NCBI RefSeq assembly: GCF_000763375.1
Contig: NZ_JPSY01000001.1
Location: 992,001 to 1,056,000 of the forward strand
DNA from: Microbacterium profundi
GTDB lineage: Bacteria > Actinomycetota > Actinomycetes > Actinomycetales > Microbacteriaceae
Reading direction: 5' to 3'
Length of the DNA stretch: 64,000 nucleotides
Of the stretch, positions 54,544 through 64,000 are shown in pieces (the first letter of the stretch is position 1; each line of letters opens with the position of its first letter). The notes below the pieces were generated by a model. The model did not search any database. It was not told the origin of the DNA and saw only the letters and a program-made list of their open reading frames with translations. The position numbers were made by a program, and so were the translations under genes.

Positions 54544-54957
54544 TCAGTGCGTGCGGGCGACGTGCCCGAGCCGGCCCGCGAGAGCGACGATCTCCTCTGC
54601 ATCGTCGGCTGCCACCGCCACCAGCGGATAGGCGTCGGGTTCCTCCTCGAGGTACACCAGCGCGAGGCCGTGCTCGTCGAGCATCTCGTTCGCGACGGCC
54701 ACGGCTGTCGCCAGGTCGGAGTCGACATCCCCGACCGCGTCGAGGTCGACTGCGGTGGCGAAGACGCGCGGCAGACCGGCGAGAGCATCGGCGAGCTGCG
54801 CTCCGGTGTCCCCCGGCTCCAGATAGGCGAGCGCGCCGGCGTCGTCAAGGCCTTCGATCATGACGAGCCAGGGCTCGTCGACAGCCTGGCTCACCGCCGC
54901 GACGATCTGCGGATCATCGTCGAGCAGCCTGCACAGCCGTGCCCAGTCCTCGTTCAT
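54544..54957 (-). CDS. hypothetical protein (137 aa), acidic
   Basis: It begins MNEDWARLCRLLDDDPQIVAAVSQAV and continues with DEPWLVMIEGLDDAGALAYLEPGDTGAQLADALAGL and LVYLEEEPDAYPLVAVAADDAEEIVALAGRLGHV. The pattern of alternating strands and helices is similar to small DUF6630-type proteins, but I cannot be sure. It starts five bases before the stop of the preceding FHA-type gene and so shares its transcript. Function unknown. Confidence 0.65.
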   Translation of the reverse strand: MNEDWARLCRLLDDDPQIVAAVSQAVDEPWLVMIEGLDDAGALAYLEPGDTGAQLADALAGLPRVFATAVDLDAVGDVDSDLATAVAVANEMLDEHGLALVYLEEEPDAYPLVAVAADDAEEIVALAGRLGHVARTH

Positions 54958-54961
54958 GCAG

Positions 54962-55747
54962 TCAGTCACCGTCCGGATCGTGCTGATCGCGCAGCGCGCC
55001 ATCGTCGAGAAGCGGCAGATCGGCCCGGGTGACGACCTGGGAGGTCACGGCGTACTCGACCAGTCTGGCCCGGCGGTTGGTGGCGAGCTTTCCCGGACCA
55101 CCGCGAAGGCCCTGCACACCCATGCGGTCGAGCTTGTCGCAGACGTTGTCGAGCTTGCGGTTGAACTTGCTCATCGTCCATCCGAGGCGCTTGGCGGCAT
55201 CGCTCGACGAGGGCAGCTCGTTCATGCTGACTCCCTCTCGGCGCAGCATCGGCTCAGCAAGCGCGACCATGAGCTGCTTCTGCAGCGCAGTGAAGCTGGC
55301 CGGCATGACCGTCGTCTCACCGCTCATCGACCATTCCACCTGGCGGGAGACCTCGTACGGAGCCTGCTCGGTGTGAAGGCTCAGCTCGTAGGTCACCGGC
55401 CCGGCAGTGAACACGATCACGCTGCGCTCGAAGACGAGCGGCATGCGCGCACCGGGCGACAGCCACGACTGCACCGCGCCACCGGCGCTGGAGATGGTGG
55501 CTGCCAGACGCACCCCGACGTTCGCCAGCCACCACAGTCCGTCGTGATGCTGCAACTCGAGGAAGTACCGATGCAGGTACGGGTTGTCGTCGACCTCGAG
55601 GTCACCCTCACGTCCGATGATGAACGGCCTGTCCACAGGCAGGTCGTGCCATTCTCCGGCGAACTCAAGCCGGAGCGGCGCTGCTTCGCGCGTCACACTC
55701 GGCTCAGCATCCTCATCCAGCGCCGTAGCACCATCGATTTCAGTCAC
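54962..55747 (-). CDS. FHA-like domain protein with C-terminal helix-turn-helix
   Basis: A 261-residue protein. Residues 27-110 look like a forkhead-associated domain: FIIGREGDLEVDDNPYLHRYFLEL and LWWLANVGVR; the usual phosphothreonine-binding serine and arginine are only partly kept. The C-terminal half (MPASFTALQKQLMVALAEPMLRREGVSMNELPSSSDAAKRLGWTMSKFNRKLDNVCDKL) resembles a wHTH such as those in actinobacterial regulators. The GTG at 55747 has AGGGGG eight bases upstream; the ATG-led extension to 55816 is less likely. It may link a phosphorylation signal to transcription. Confidence 0.7.
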   Translation of the reverse strand: MTEIDGATALDEDAEPSVTREAAPLRLEFAGEWHDLPVDRPFIIGREGDLEVDDNPYLHRYFLELQHHDGLWWLANVGVRLAATISSAGGAVQSWLSPGARMPLVFERSVIVFTAGPVTYELSLHTEQAPYEVSRQVEWSMSGETTVMPASFTALQKQLMVALAEPMLRREGVSMNELPSSSDAAKRLGWTMSKFNRKLDNVCDKLDRMGVQGLRGGPGKLATNRRARLVEYAVTSQVVTRADLPLLDDGALRDQHDPDGD

Positions 55748-55829
55748 GTATCGACCCCCTGGCGAATATCCTGCCACGGGAACAGCCCGGATGCCGGTGC
55801 ATGACACCTGACGCAAGTGGATCAGATGA

Positions 55830-56324
55830 TCACAGGTCGGTGATCCCGGCGGCCCGGGCCTCTTCCTGCATCTTGTCGATCCGACGTTTCGTGTACTCGA
55901 TCATGCTGACGAAGAACTGACCGAAGCTGTCGAACGTATCGATGAGCTCTCCCTCGGCGAGCCAGAGCACTCTTGGTCCGACCGCGCCCTCTTCGATGAG
56001 CATCACGAACACGTCGGCCTGCTCGAGGCTCGCAGCGATCGGCAGCAGTTCCTCGGCCGATCGCCCGAGCTCCTCGAGCATCTCCGGTGCGTACTCGAAC
56101 GACTCGAGCGCCGCTTCTCGAAGTTCCCCGGCGACCAGCTCACGCGAACCGAGCAGCGTGACCTCTTGATGGAAGCACTTCCAACCGTCGGCGAATCCGA
56201 GGAAACCGCGGTGCTCCTTGTCGAACGTGACGCCCAGCGCCAGCTCCGCTTCACGAATCGATTCTTCGGTCGCGGCGACAACTGCCGCAGGCGAAGCACC
56301 CCACGGGCAGAAATGCCCATCTGA
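55830..56324 (-). CDS. SUKH (SMI1/KNR4) family protein, start codon unclear
   Basis: Translating the frame upstream of the first ATG (56081) gives a family-like protein without any stop back to the tag stop at 56325: EESIREAELALGVTFDKEHRGFLGFADGW..., then LLPIAASLEQADVFVMLI and LIDTFDSFGQFFVSMIEYTKRRI. This is the SMI1/KNR4 fold, found among immunity proteins of polymorphic toxins. No ATG, GTG or TTG precedes the conserved part. It is in the same frame as tag, separated by the single TGA, so a rare start, read-through, or damage to the 5' end must be considered. Coordinates show the whole open frame. Confidence 0.6.
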   Translation of the reverse strand, partial: SDGHFCPWGASPAAVVAATEESIREAELALGVTFDKEHRGFLGFADGWKCFHQEVTLLGSRELVAGELREAALESFEYAPEMLEELGRSAEELLPIAASLEQADVFVMLIEEGAVGPRVLWLAEGELIDTFDSFGQFFVSMIEYTKRRIDKMQEEARAAGITDL

Positions 56325-56894
56325 TCAGGCTGCGCGCCAGCACCCCTCCACATGGTCATCGACCATGCCGGTCGACTGCATCAACGCATACATGGTGGTC
56401 GCTCCGACGAACCGGAACCCCCGGCCGCGCAGCGCCTTGCTCATCGCGGTCGACTCGGCGGTCACCGCCGGCACGTCGTCGAAGGAACGAGGACGGGTGC
56501 CGGGGGCAGGAGCGAACGACCACATCAGCTCGTCGAGGTCACCCTCCACCATCTCCGTCACGAGGCGCGCGTTGCCGATCGTGGCGAGGATCTTCGCGCG
56601 GTTGCGGATGATCCCGGCATCCGCCATCAGGGTCTCGACGTCGTCCTCGTCGAAAGCGGCGACCGCCGCTGGGTCGAACCCGGCGAACACCTCGCGGAAC
56701 CGCGGACGCTTGCGCAGGATCGTGATCCAGCTGAGTCCGGCCTGGAAGCCTTCGAGCGCCATCTTCTCGAAGAGCGCGCGGTCGCCGCGCAGCGGCACTC
56801 CCCACTCCTCGTCGTGGTACCTGGCGTATTCGGCATCCGTTCCGATCCACGCGCAGCGCGCGCGTCCGTCGGTACCGGTGAGGAGGGAGGTCAT
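56325..56894 (-). CDS. tag: DNA-3-methyladenine glycosylase I
   Basis: A 189-residue base-excision enzyme. RCAWIGTDAEYARYHDEEWGVPLRGD is the typical opening with the zinc Cys, and LFEKMALEGFQAGLSWITILRKRPRFREVF the substrate region. The C-terminal GMVDDHVEGCWR has the remaining ligands. It removes 3-methyladenine from alkylated DNA. TAGCGT six bases before the ATG suggests a leaderless mRNA. Its TGA is followed in the same frame by the SUKH sequence. Confidence 0.93.
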   Translation of the reverse strand: MTSLLTGTDGRARCAWIGTDAEYARYHDEEWGVPLRGDRALFEKMALEGFQAGLSWITILRKRPRFREVFAGFDPAAVAAFDEDDVETLMADAGIIRNRAKILATIGNARLVTEMVEGDLDELMWSFAPAPGTRPRSFDDVPAVTAESTAMSKALRGRGFRFVGATTMYALMQSTGMVDDHVEGCWRAA

Positions 56895-56900
56895 GGCACA

Positions 56901-56906
56901 ACGCTA
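56901..56906 (-). promoter_or_regulatory. -10 box for tag
   Basis: TAGCGT on the - strand, six bases, then ATG 56894. Confidence 0.5.
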
Positions 56907-56937
56907 TCCGGCGGGTCGGACACCACCCGACGAGTCG

Positions 56938-58995
56938 TCAGGCCCTCTTCTGCTTCTTGAGGGCCTTCTCCGAGATCGGCGCCTGGCCGGATGCCGCGAG
57001 CTCTGCGTAGTACGCACGCGCGTCGTTCTGACGCTCGAGTTCCGCACCGCTGGCGATGGGAGCGCGCACGTGCTCGGGCTCGTAGCCGAAGGCATCGACC
57101 AGGTCGAGTGCGTGCGGCCGCAGCCGCACGCAGAGCCGGTCGATGTAGCTCGACACCGCCGCCGCGCGCTGGGTCGACAGTCGCCCGTTGATGATGTGCC
57201 AGGCGAGGTGCTTCTCGACGAGCTGCAGTCCGAAGAGGTCGCGCAGCCAGGTGAGCACCTGACGCGTTCCATCGTCTGGCATGCTGTTGACGGCATCCGT
57301 GAACGCCTCCCACTGCAGCAGCTCGCCGTGCGCACGAGCGGCCTCGATGAGATCGGCCTGATTCTCGTTGAAGAGCTTCTCGCCGAGCACCTTGTCCTTG
57401 CCCGCTGGACGCAGGCGGCCGGCGATGTCGGCGACCATCTGCTGCACGCGGTCCGCCAGCAGTTCGTGCTGCTGCTCGGCGCGCAGACCGTTCTCGACCG
57501 AGCGCGCGGTCGAGCCGAAGTCGGCGATGTTCTGGCCGAAGCGGCGCAGACCGGCGCCGTGGAACACCTTCCCTGCGGTCTGTCCGACGGCGTACTTCGC
57601 GAGCGCCGCGGCATCCTTGTCCTTGAACTGCTTCGCGAAATCCGTCAGCAGTCGCTTGCCGACCAGCTGCAGCAGGATGTTGTTGTCGCCTTCGAAGGTG
57701 ACGTAGATGTCGAGATCCTGACGCAGCCCCACCAGTCGGTTCTCGAACATGTAGCCGGCGCCGCCGCAGGCCTCGCGGGCCTCCTGCAGGGTGTCGAGCG
57801 CGTGCCAGGTCGACAGCGGCTTGAGCGCAGCCGCGAGGGTCTCGAGGTCTTCGCGGTCATCGGGTGTGTCTGTGCGACCGGAGAACACTCCGTCGAACTT
57901 CTGCAGGAACTCGTCGTGCGCGAAGATCTGCGCGTACGTGGTGGCCAGACGCGGCAGCAGTCGGCGCTGGTGCTTGCCGTAGTCGAGCAGCACGACCTCC
58001 TGTCCGTCAGCGCCGTCGAACTGGCGGCGCTGCGAGGCGTACGTGATCGCGATGTACAGGCCGAGGGCGGAGCCCCAGGATGCTGCGCCGTCAAGCGACA
58101 CGCGACCCTGCACCAGGGTGCCGAGCATCGTGAAGAAGCGGCGACCGGGGCTGTCGATCGGACTCGTGTAGGTGCCGTCGGGGGCGACATCGCCGTACTT
58201 GTTCAGCAGGTTCGTACGGGGGATGCGCACGTGGTCGAAGGAGAGGCGGCCGTTGTCGATGCCGTTCAGACCACCCTTGAGGCCGTCATCCTCGCGGCCG
58301 ATGCCTGGCAGGTCGTTGCCGTCTTCGCCGCGCAGCGGCACGTAGAAGCAGTGCACGCCATGGCTGACGCCGTTCGTGATCAGCTGCGCGAACACCGTCG
58401 CCGCGACCCCGTGCAGCGCGGCGTTGCCGAGGTACTCCTTCGTGGCGCCGCGGAACGGCGTGTTGATCACGAACTCCTCGGTCTCGGGGTCGTACGTGGC
58501 CGTCGTGCCTGCGGCCGCGACGTCGGAGCCGTGCCCGATCTCGGTCATCGCGAACGCGCCGGGGATCGAGAGGTCCATGATTCCGGGGAGCCACTTCCTG
58601 TGGTGCTCTTCGGTGCCGAGCTGGAGCACGGCGGATCCGAACAGGCCCCACTGCACGCCGGCCTTGATCTGCAGGCTCGGGTCGGCTGCGACGAGCTCCT
58701 CGAAGCCGGAGATGTTGGCGCCGTTGTTCGCTTCGCCGCCGAACTCCTTGGGGAACGCGCGGTGCACTGCCTTGTTCTCGACCAGGAGGTGCAGCTGGCT
58801 GAGCACGCGTTCGCGGTGCTCGTCCTTGCCGAGCTCATCCATCCGCCAGAACGCCGGGTCCTTGATCATCTCCCGCGCGGTGCGGCGCGTGTCGGCCCAG
58901 GTTCCGAGCAGAAGGTCGTTGACCCGGTCGACATCGATGCGGGGCGCATCGTCGTCTCGGTGTGTCGTTGCGGTGCGGACGGCGGCGTCGACCAT
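56938..58995 (-). CDS. acyl-CoA dehydrogenase/oxidase-like flavoprotein
   Basis: A 685-residue member of the acyl-CoA dehydrogenase superfamily, longer than the classical 380-400 type and like acyl-CoA oxidases or very-long-chain forms. FAMTEIGHGSDVAAAGTTATYD is the FAD/acyl signature, GRVSLDGAASWGSALGLYIAITYASQRRQF the middle, and ACGGAGYMFENRL the C-terminal signature. A further helical domain of about 180 residues follows. The ATG at 58995 is chosen because AGAGGAA precedes it; the 12-residue extension to 59031 is rejected. Confidence 0.9.
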   Translation of the reverse strand: MVDAAVRTATTHRDDDAPRIDVDRVNDLLLGTWADTRRTAREMIKDPAFWRMDELGKDEHRERVLSQLHLLVENKAVHRAFPKEFGGEANNGANISGFEELVAADPSLQIKAGVQWGLFGSAVLQLGTEEHHRKWLPGIMDLSIPGAFAMTEIGHGSDVAAAGTTATYDPETEEFVINTPFRGATKEYLGNAALHGVAATVFAQLITNGVSHGVHCFYVPLRGEDGNDLPGIGREDDGLKGGLNGIDNGRLSFDHVRIPRTNLLNKYGDVAPDGTYTSPIDSPGRRFFTMLGTLVQGRVSLDGAASWGSALGLYIAITYASQRRQFDGADGQEVVLLDYGKHQRRLLPRLATTYAQIFAHDEFLQKFDGVFSGRTDTPDDREDLETLAAALKPLSTWHALDTLQEAREACGGAGYMFENRLVGLRQDLDIYVTFEGDNNILLQLVGKRLLTDFAKQFKDKDAAALAKYAVGQTAGKVFHGAGLRRFGQNIADFGSTARSVENGLRAEQQHELLADRVQQMVADIAGRLRPAGKDKVLGEKLFNENQADLIEAARAHGELLQWEAFTDAVNSMPDDGTRQVLTWLRDLFGLQLVEKHLAWHIINGRLSTQRAAAVSSYIDRLCVRLRPHALDLVDAFGYEPEHVRAPIASGAELERQNDARAYYAELAASGQAPISEKALKKQKRA

Positions 58996-59138
58996 GAGAG
59001 TTCCTCTCAGAGAGAAGTAAGGATGCTTCAACCGTAGGAGTCCTCCAACGGGCTACCAAGTGATGTGTGCGCAACCTCCAACGCGCTCGCGTCACGCGGT
59101 CAGGTCGAGTTGTCGCGAGGCGACAGTCGTAGCCGCCC

Positions 59139-59197
59139 GGGTCGTTGAGCGAGCGAAGCGAGACGAAACGGGCTGAGCGAGCGGAGCGAGTCGAAGC
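59139..59197 (+). repeat. dispersed repeat family B, two-half copy at the metQ-like 3' end
   Basis: GGGTCGTTGAGCGAGCGAAG..GACGAAACGGGCTGAGCGAG..GAGTCGAAGC lies 25 bases beyond the stop of the binding-protein gene. Confidence 0.85.
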
Positions 59198-59220
59198 CCT
59201 CGACCCGACACCGCCCCCTT

Positions 59221-60042
59221 TCAGAACGCGACGTCGATCGTGCCGTTCGACTCGATGACCTCGCGCACCTCGTCGCTGGAGAACGCGGCCTTCAGCGCCT
59301 CGGTCGCCTCGCTGTCGGCATCCTCTCCGCGAACGGTGACGTACAGCGCGAAGCGGTCATCGAGTTCTGTGATGAGTCCGTCATCCTGCGGGTTGAGTCC
59401 GAGGGCGGCGATGTGCGACGGCCACTGGAAGACCAGGTCGGCCTCTTCGTACGCCGAGTTGAGCGACGCGATCGGCACCTCGAGGAACTCGACGTTCTTC
59501 GGGTTCTCGGTGATGTCGTCCACTGTGGCGGTGTACGGGTCGACGTCCGGGGCCAGAGTGATGATGCCCTCGGCGTCGAGCAGCTTGAGAGCGCGGCCGA
59601 GGTTCGATGCGTCGTTCGGCAGGGCGACGGTAGCGCCGTCGGGCAGATCGGCGATGTCGTCGAGCGTCTTGGAGTAGAACGCGATCACGAAGTTGTAGAC
59701 GGGCTGCACCGCGACCAGGTCGGCGTCGTTCGCCGCGTTGAACTCCTGCATGTACGGCTCGTGCTGCGAGAAGTTGCCGTAGGCGTCGCCGTCGTTCACG
59801 ATCGTGTTGGCCGTGATGTAGTCCGAGACCTCCACGAGCTCGATCTCGTAGCCGTCCTCGATCGCCTCCCCCGCGGCCTCGACGACATCCGTCATGGGCG
59901 CCGTGACGGCGGCGATCTTGAGCACGACAGGTTCGGATGCCGCGGCATCCGCGCCTTCGGATGGCTGGGCGGCCGCGCATCCGGCCAGCACCAGGGTGGC
60001 TCCGATGCCCGCGGCGAGGATGCCGATACGTGCGGTTCTCAT
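59221..60042 (-). CDS. methionine-type ABC transporter substrate-binding lipoprotein (NlpA/MetQ)
   Basis: A 273-residue NlpA-family lipoprotein. The signal peptide ends in the lipobox VLAGC (Cys near 22). VVEAAGEAIEDGYEIELVEVSDYITANTIVNDGDAYGNFSQHEPYMQEF is the family core (QHxPYMxxF), and LPNDASNLGRALKLLDAEGIITL follows. It captures D/L-methionine or a related amino acid outside the membrane. Last of the ATPase-permease-binding protein operon. Confidence 0.9.
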   Translation of the reverse strand: MRTARIGILAAGIGATLVLAGCAAAQPSEGADAAASEPVVLKIAAVTAPMTDVVEAAGEAIEDGYEIELVEVSDYITANTIVNDGDAYGNFSQHEPYMQEFNAANDADLVAVQPVYNFVIAFYSKTLDDIADLPDGATVALPNDASNLGRALKLLDAEGIITLAPDVDPYTATVDDITENPKNVEFLEVPIASLNSAYEEADLVFQWPSHIAALGLNPQDDGLITELDDRFALYVTVRGEDADSEATEALKAAFSSDEVREVIESNGTIDVAF

Positions 60043-60101
60043 GAGTCCTTCTTTCTTCGGGGTTTCTCACCGGCTGCGATCTGGCATCCGGCGTGGGCCG
60101 C

Positions 60102-60773
60102 TCAGCGGTGGTCGAGTTTCTCGGAGGCGCGGTGTCCGACCGCCTGGATCACCAGGACGCAGACGACGATGATCGCGATCGTGATGTACATGAGCGCGTC
60201 GTTGTACTCCTGGTAGCCGTAGCGCATCGCGAAGTCGCCGATGCCGCCGCCGCCCACGACGCCGAGCACGGTCGAGTACGACAGCAGGCTGATCGCGGCG
60301 GAGGTGAGCGCGTAGACGAGTCCGGAACGTGCCTCGGGAAGGAGGACGCGGAACACCGCCTGCGGCAGCGTGGTTCCCATCGCGACCGCGACGCGGGAGA
60401 TGCCGGGCGGGATCTCCCGGAGGATCTGCTCGACCAGCCGGGCGTATATGGCCACGGCGACGAAGCACAGCGGCAGGGTCGACGCCTGCGTGCCGAAGCT
60501 GGTGCCGATCACGGCGCGGGTGAACGGGATGAGGAAGACGACGAGCAGCAGGAACGGGAACGAGCGGACGATGTTGATGTACATGTTCGCGATCGTCCAG
60601 ACCGGGCGGTTCTCGGCGATGCCGCCGCGCTGCGTGAGAAACACCACCATCCCGAGCGGGAGTCCGATCAGCACAGCCGCCGCCAACGACACGAGCATCA
60701 TGTACCCGGTCTCGGCGAGCGCTTCGGCGATGTCCGCGCCGTACTCGGAGAGGAGGTCGGTGAGCCAGCCCAT
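60102..60773 (-). CDS. methionine-type ABC transporter permease (MetI)
   Basis: A 223-residue permease with five helices. SLAAAVLIGLPLGMVVFLT and IVRSFPFLLLVVFLIPFTRAVIGTSFG open the MetI domain, and EQILREIPPGISRVAVAMGTTLPQAVFRVLLPEARSGLVYA is the EAA loop that contacts the ATPase. The start ATG 60773 overlaps the stop of the ATPase gene (TGATG). It works with the binding protein downstream. Confidence 0.9.
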   Translation of the reverse strand: MGWLTDLLSEYGADIAEALAETGYMMLVSLAAAVLIGLPLGMVVFLTQRGGIAENRPVWTIANMYINIVRSFPFLLLVVFLIPFTRAVIGTSFGTQASTLPLCFVAVAIYARLVEQILREIPPGISRVAVAMGTTLPQAVFRVLLPEARSGLVYALTSAAISLLSYSTVLGVVGGGGIGDFAMRYGYQEYNDALMYITIAIIVVCVLVIQAVGHRASEKLDHR

Positions 60774-61545
60774 CACATCAGCTCCCGCTTGACCTGTTCG
60801 TGATAGCTGGGCATCGCGCGCAGGTCGGTCTTCTTCACCGCGAAGAGTTCGCGCATGCGCCCCTTCTCGAGCAGCAGCGCGCGATCGCAGATCGCCTTCA
60901 CGACGTCGAGGTCGTGCGAGATCACGACGATCGTCGTGCCGAACTTCTCGCGGGCGTCGAGCAGCACGCGGAGCACCTCGGCGGTCGTGCTGGCGTCCAG
61001 CGAAGAGGTCGGCTCGTCGCAGAGCAGCAGCGGCGGCGGGTGACCAGCGCGCGGGCGAGTCCGACGCGCTGCTTCTCCCCACCGCTGAGCTCGGCCGGGT
61101 GATGGTCGGCGCGATGCGTGAGGCCGACGAAGGCGAGCATCTCATCGACGGCGGCCCGCTCTTCGGCACGCGTGCGGCGGATGCCTGCCCTGCGGCTGAT
61201 CTGGAGTCCGAGCGCGACGTTCTGCCGCACGGTGCGACTGCTGAGCAGGTGGATGCCCTGGAAGACGACGCCGACCTGCCGGCGCAGCATCCGCATCTCG
61301 CGGCGACTGCGCCCGGCCATGGTCGCACCGTCGACGCGCACCTCACCGCGGTCGGCCGTGATGAGCCCGTTGACGAGTTCGAGGAGCGTCGTCTTGCCGG
61401 CACCGCTCTCGCCGATGACGCCGAAGATCTCGCCGCGATCGATGCTCAGGTCGATGCCGTCGAGCGCCGGCGGCTGGTCGGAGCGGTCGCCGTAGTACTT
61501 GCTGACGTCGCTGAACTCGACGATCGTCGTGCCCGTGGTTTCCAT
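60773..61545 (-). pseudogene. methionine-type ABC ATPase (MetN), frameshifted
   Basis: From ATG 61545 the frame encodes VIGESGAGKTTLLELVNGL (Walker A), VGVVFQGIHLLSSRTV and LSGGEKQRVGLARALVT, then goes wrong. The expected LLLCDEPTSSLDASTTAEV, EKFGTTIVVISHDLDVVKAICDRALLL and the end MPSYHEQVKREL continue in another frame that ends at 60773. The switch is inside a run of CGCCGCCGCTGCTGCT at about 61024-61045 and fits loss of one base. No C-terminal NIL-type domain follows. Either a true mutation, a sequencing slip, or slippage; permease and binding protein are intact. Confidence 0.85.
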
Positions 61546-61547
61546 CG

Positions 61548-61979
61548 ATGCGTGCCGCTTTCCTTACAGAGGCGATCAATCGTGACGGCGGAGACGGGAC
61601 GGCCGCAGTTCCGGATGGACTGACGGTGACGGTGTCGTCACCGCTGAACCCCGACCGCGATCCGGCGGGGACGAACCCGGAGCAGCTGCTGGCGCTCGCC
61701 TGGGCGACATGTCTGAACGCCACGGCGCAGGCCGTGGTCGCGCGCCGCGTGCAGACCGCGGTGCGGGTCGAAGTGGAGTTGCACGATGCCGCAGCGGGAA
61801 CCGGGTACGAGTTCCACGTCGACGCGTTCCTCTCGGTGCAGGATGCGGATGCCGCGGAGACGGAGCGCGTGCTCGCAGCCGCGCACGCCCGCTGTCCGGT
61901 GTCGAAGCTCATCGGCGACGCCGCGACCGTCGCCGTGCACTCCGAGCAGTTCGTTGGAGAGCCGGCTTCGACGCGCTGA
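61548..61979 (+). CDS. OsmC/Ohr-family peroxiredoxin
   Basis: A 143-residue peroxide-reducing protein. GTNPEQLLALAWATCLNATAQ carries the peroxidatic cysteine, and AHARCPVSKLIGDA the second cysteine, as in Ohr. Its ATG is two bases from the divergent metN-like ATG, so each promoter must lie inside the other gene or transcripts overlap. A large hairpin made by family B copies starts directly after its stop. Confidence 0.87.
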   Translation: MRAAFLTEAINRDGGDGTAAVPDGLTVTVSSPLNPDRDPAGTNPEQLLALAWATCLNATAQAVVARRVQTAVRVEVELHDAAAGTGYEFHVDAFLSVQDADAAETERVLAAAHARCPVSKLIGDAATVAVHSEQFVGEPASTR

Positions 61980-62037
61980 CGCTCGCTCAACGACCCCCGC
62001 GAGGGAACCATCTGCTTCGCGGGTCGTTGAGCGAGCG
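61980..62037. terminator. long hairpin from inverted family B copies after the Ohr gene
   Basis: CGCTCGCTCAACGACCC (61980-61996) and GGGTCGTTGAGCGAGCG (62021-62037) pair over 17 bp. After two unpaired C, GCGA pairs with TCGC. The loop is short. It begins one base after the Ohr stop and lies before the recQ 3' end, so it may terminate both. Confidence 0.75.
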
Positions 62038-62079
62038 GAGCGAGACGAAACGGGTTGAGCGACCGAAGGGAGTCGAAAC
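62021..62079 (+). repeat. dispersed repeat family B, two-half copy between ohr and recQ
   Basis: GGGTCGTTGAGCGAGCGGAG..GACGAAACGGGTTGAGCGAC..GAGTCGAAAC; its first half forms the hairpin with 61980-61996. Confidence 0.85.
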
Positions 62080-62098
62080 CACACCGACTCCGCAACCC

Positions 62099-64000
<1,902 letters not shown>

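Noticed and set aside
56218..59037. Open frame of 939 codons on the + strand
   Set aside because: Antisense to tag and the acyl-CoA dehydrogenase; no ribosome site and no family-like sequence.
61546..61700. SAM or T-box riboswitch for the methionine-type transporter
   Set aside because: The region upstream of the ATPase start is the Ohr coding sequence; there is no untranslated leader that could hold one.

Overview
The window is high-GC DNA from an actinobacterium, most likely Microbacterium or a close relative in the Microbacteriaceae. This rests on codon use, on gene order (ftsH-folE-folP-folB-folK-DUF3180-PH-PH-DUF2520-lysS; tilS/hpt/ftsH) and on many promoters of the form TANNNT followed by six bases and the start codon, i.e. 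probable leaderless mRNAs. No rRNA and no CRISPR array was seen. Four tRNAs are present: Ser(TGA), Glu(TTC), Asp(GTC) and Phe(GAA).

Layout. 1-8341 is an L-rhamnose-type module: the end of an aldolase/dehydrogenase fusion and rhamnulokinase on the + strand, a four-gene sugar ABC transporter on the - strand, and a divergent LacI-type regulator with a perfect 14-bp palindrome just downstream of the transporter promoter. 8380-16897 holds an LCP cell-wall ligase, tRNA-Ser, a HAD phosphatase, serS, a diacylglycerol-kinase-like gene, a lipoprotein, cardiolipin synthase and a DUF4192 gene. 16901-26684 is one long - strand run: lysS, a DUF2520 dehydrogenase-like gene, two PH-domain membrane proteins, DUF3180, folK, folB, folP, folE and ftsH. 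26798-32017 holds hpt, a DUF937 protein, tilS, a TMEM175-like channel, ppa and an M23 endopeptidase.

32198-32515 carries tRNA-Glu, -Asp and -Phe. The 3' half of tRNA-Phe is repeated at 37025-37065, and the 4.5 kb between the copies looks like a decayed island: a truncated HTH gene with a frameshifted nucleotidyltransferase (AbiE-like arrangement), a Fic gene split by an IS982-like element, two unknown - strand genes, and no integrase. 37137-51970 is ordinary accessory metabolism (YbdK ligase, class II amidotransferase, DNA/RNA endonuclease, ThrE exporter, amidase, acyl-lipid desaturase, GT2-GtrA fusion, glutaredoxin, MFS symporter, aldehyde dehydrogenase, proline iminopeptidase). 52070-64000 has a zinc metallopeptidase, mdh, a small resolvase-fold protein, an FHA-type protein, a SUKH protein without a normal start codon, tag, an acyl-CoA dehydrogenase, a methionine-type ABC system whose ATPase gene is frameshifted, an OsmC/Ohr protein and most of recQ.

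Two short dispersed repeat families run through the region. Family A (core CCCTGAGCCTGTCGAAGGG) lies inside serS, folP, the aldehyde dehydrogenase and recQ, where it is translated in three different frames. Family B (core GTTGAGCGAGCGCAGCGAG) lies mostly at 3' ends of genes, forms a large hairpin after the Ohr gene, is translated in the N-terminus of rhamnulokinase, and replaces the start of the HTH gene in the island. The most interesting items are the tRNA-Phe island with the IS-split Fic gene (exact excision restores its frame), the repeat families inside essential genes, and the genes with missing or non-standard starts (SUKH, desaturase).
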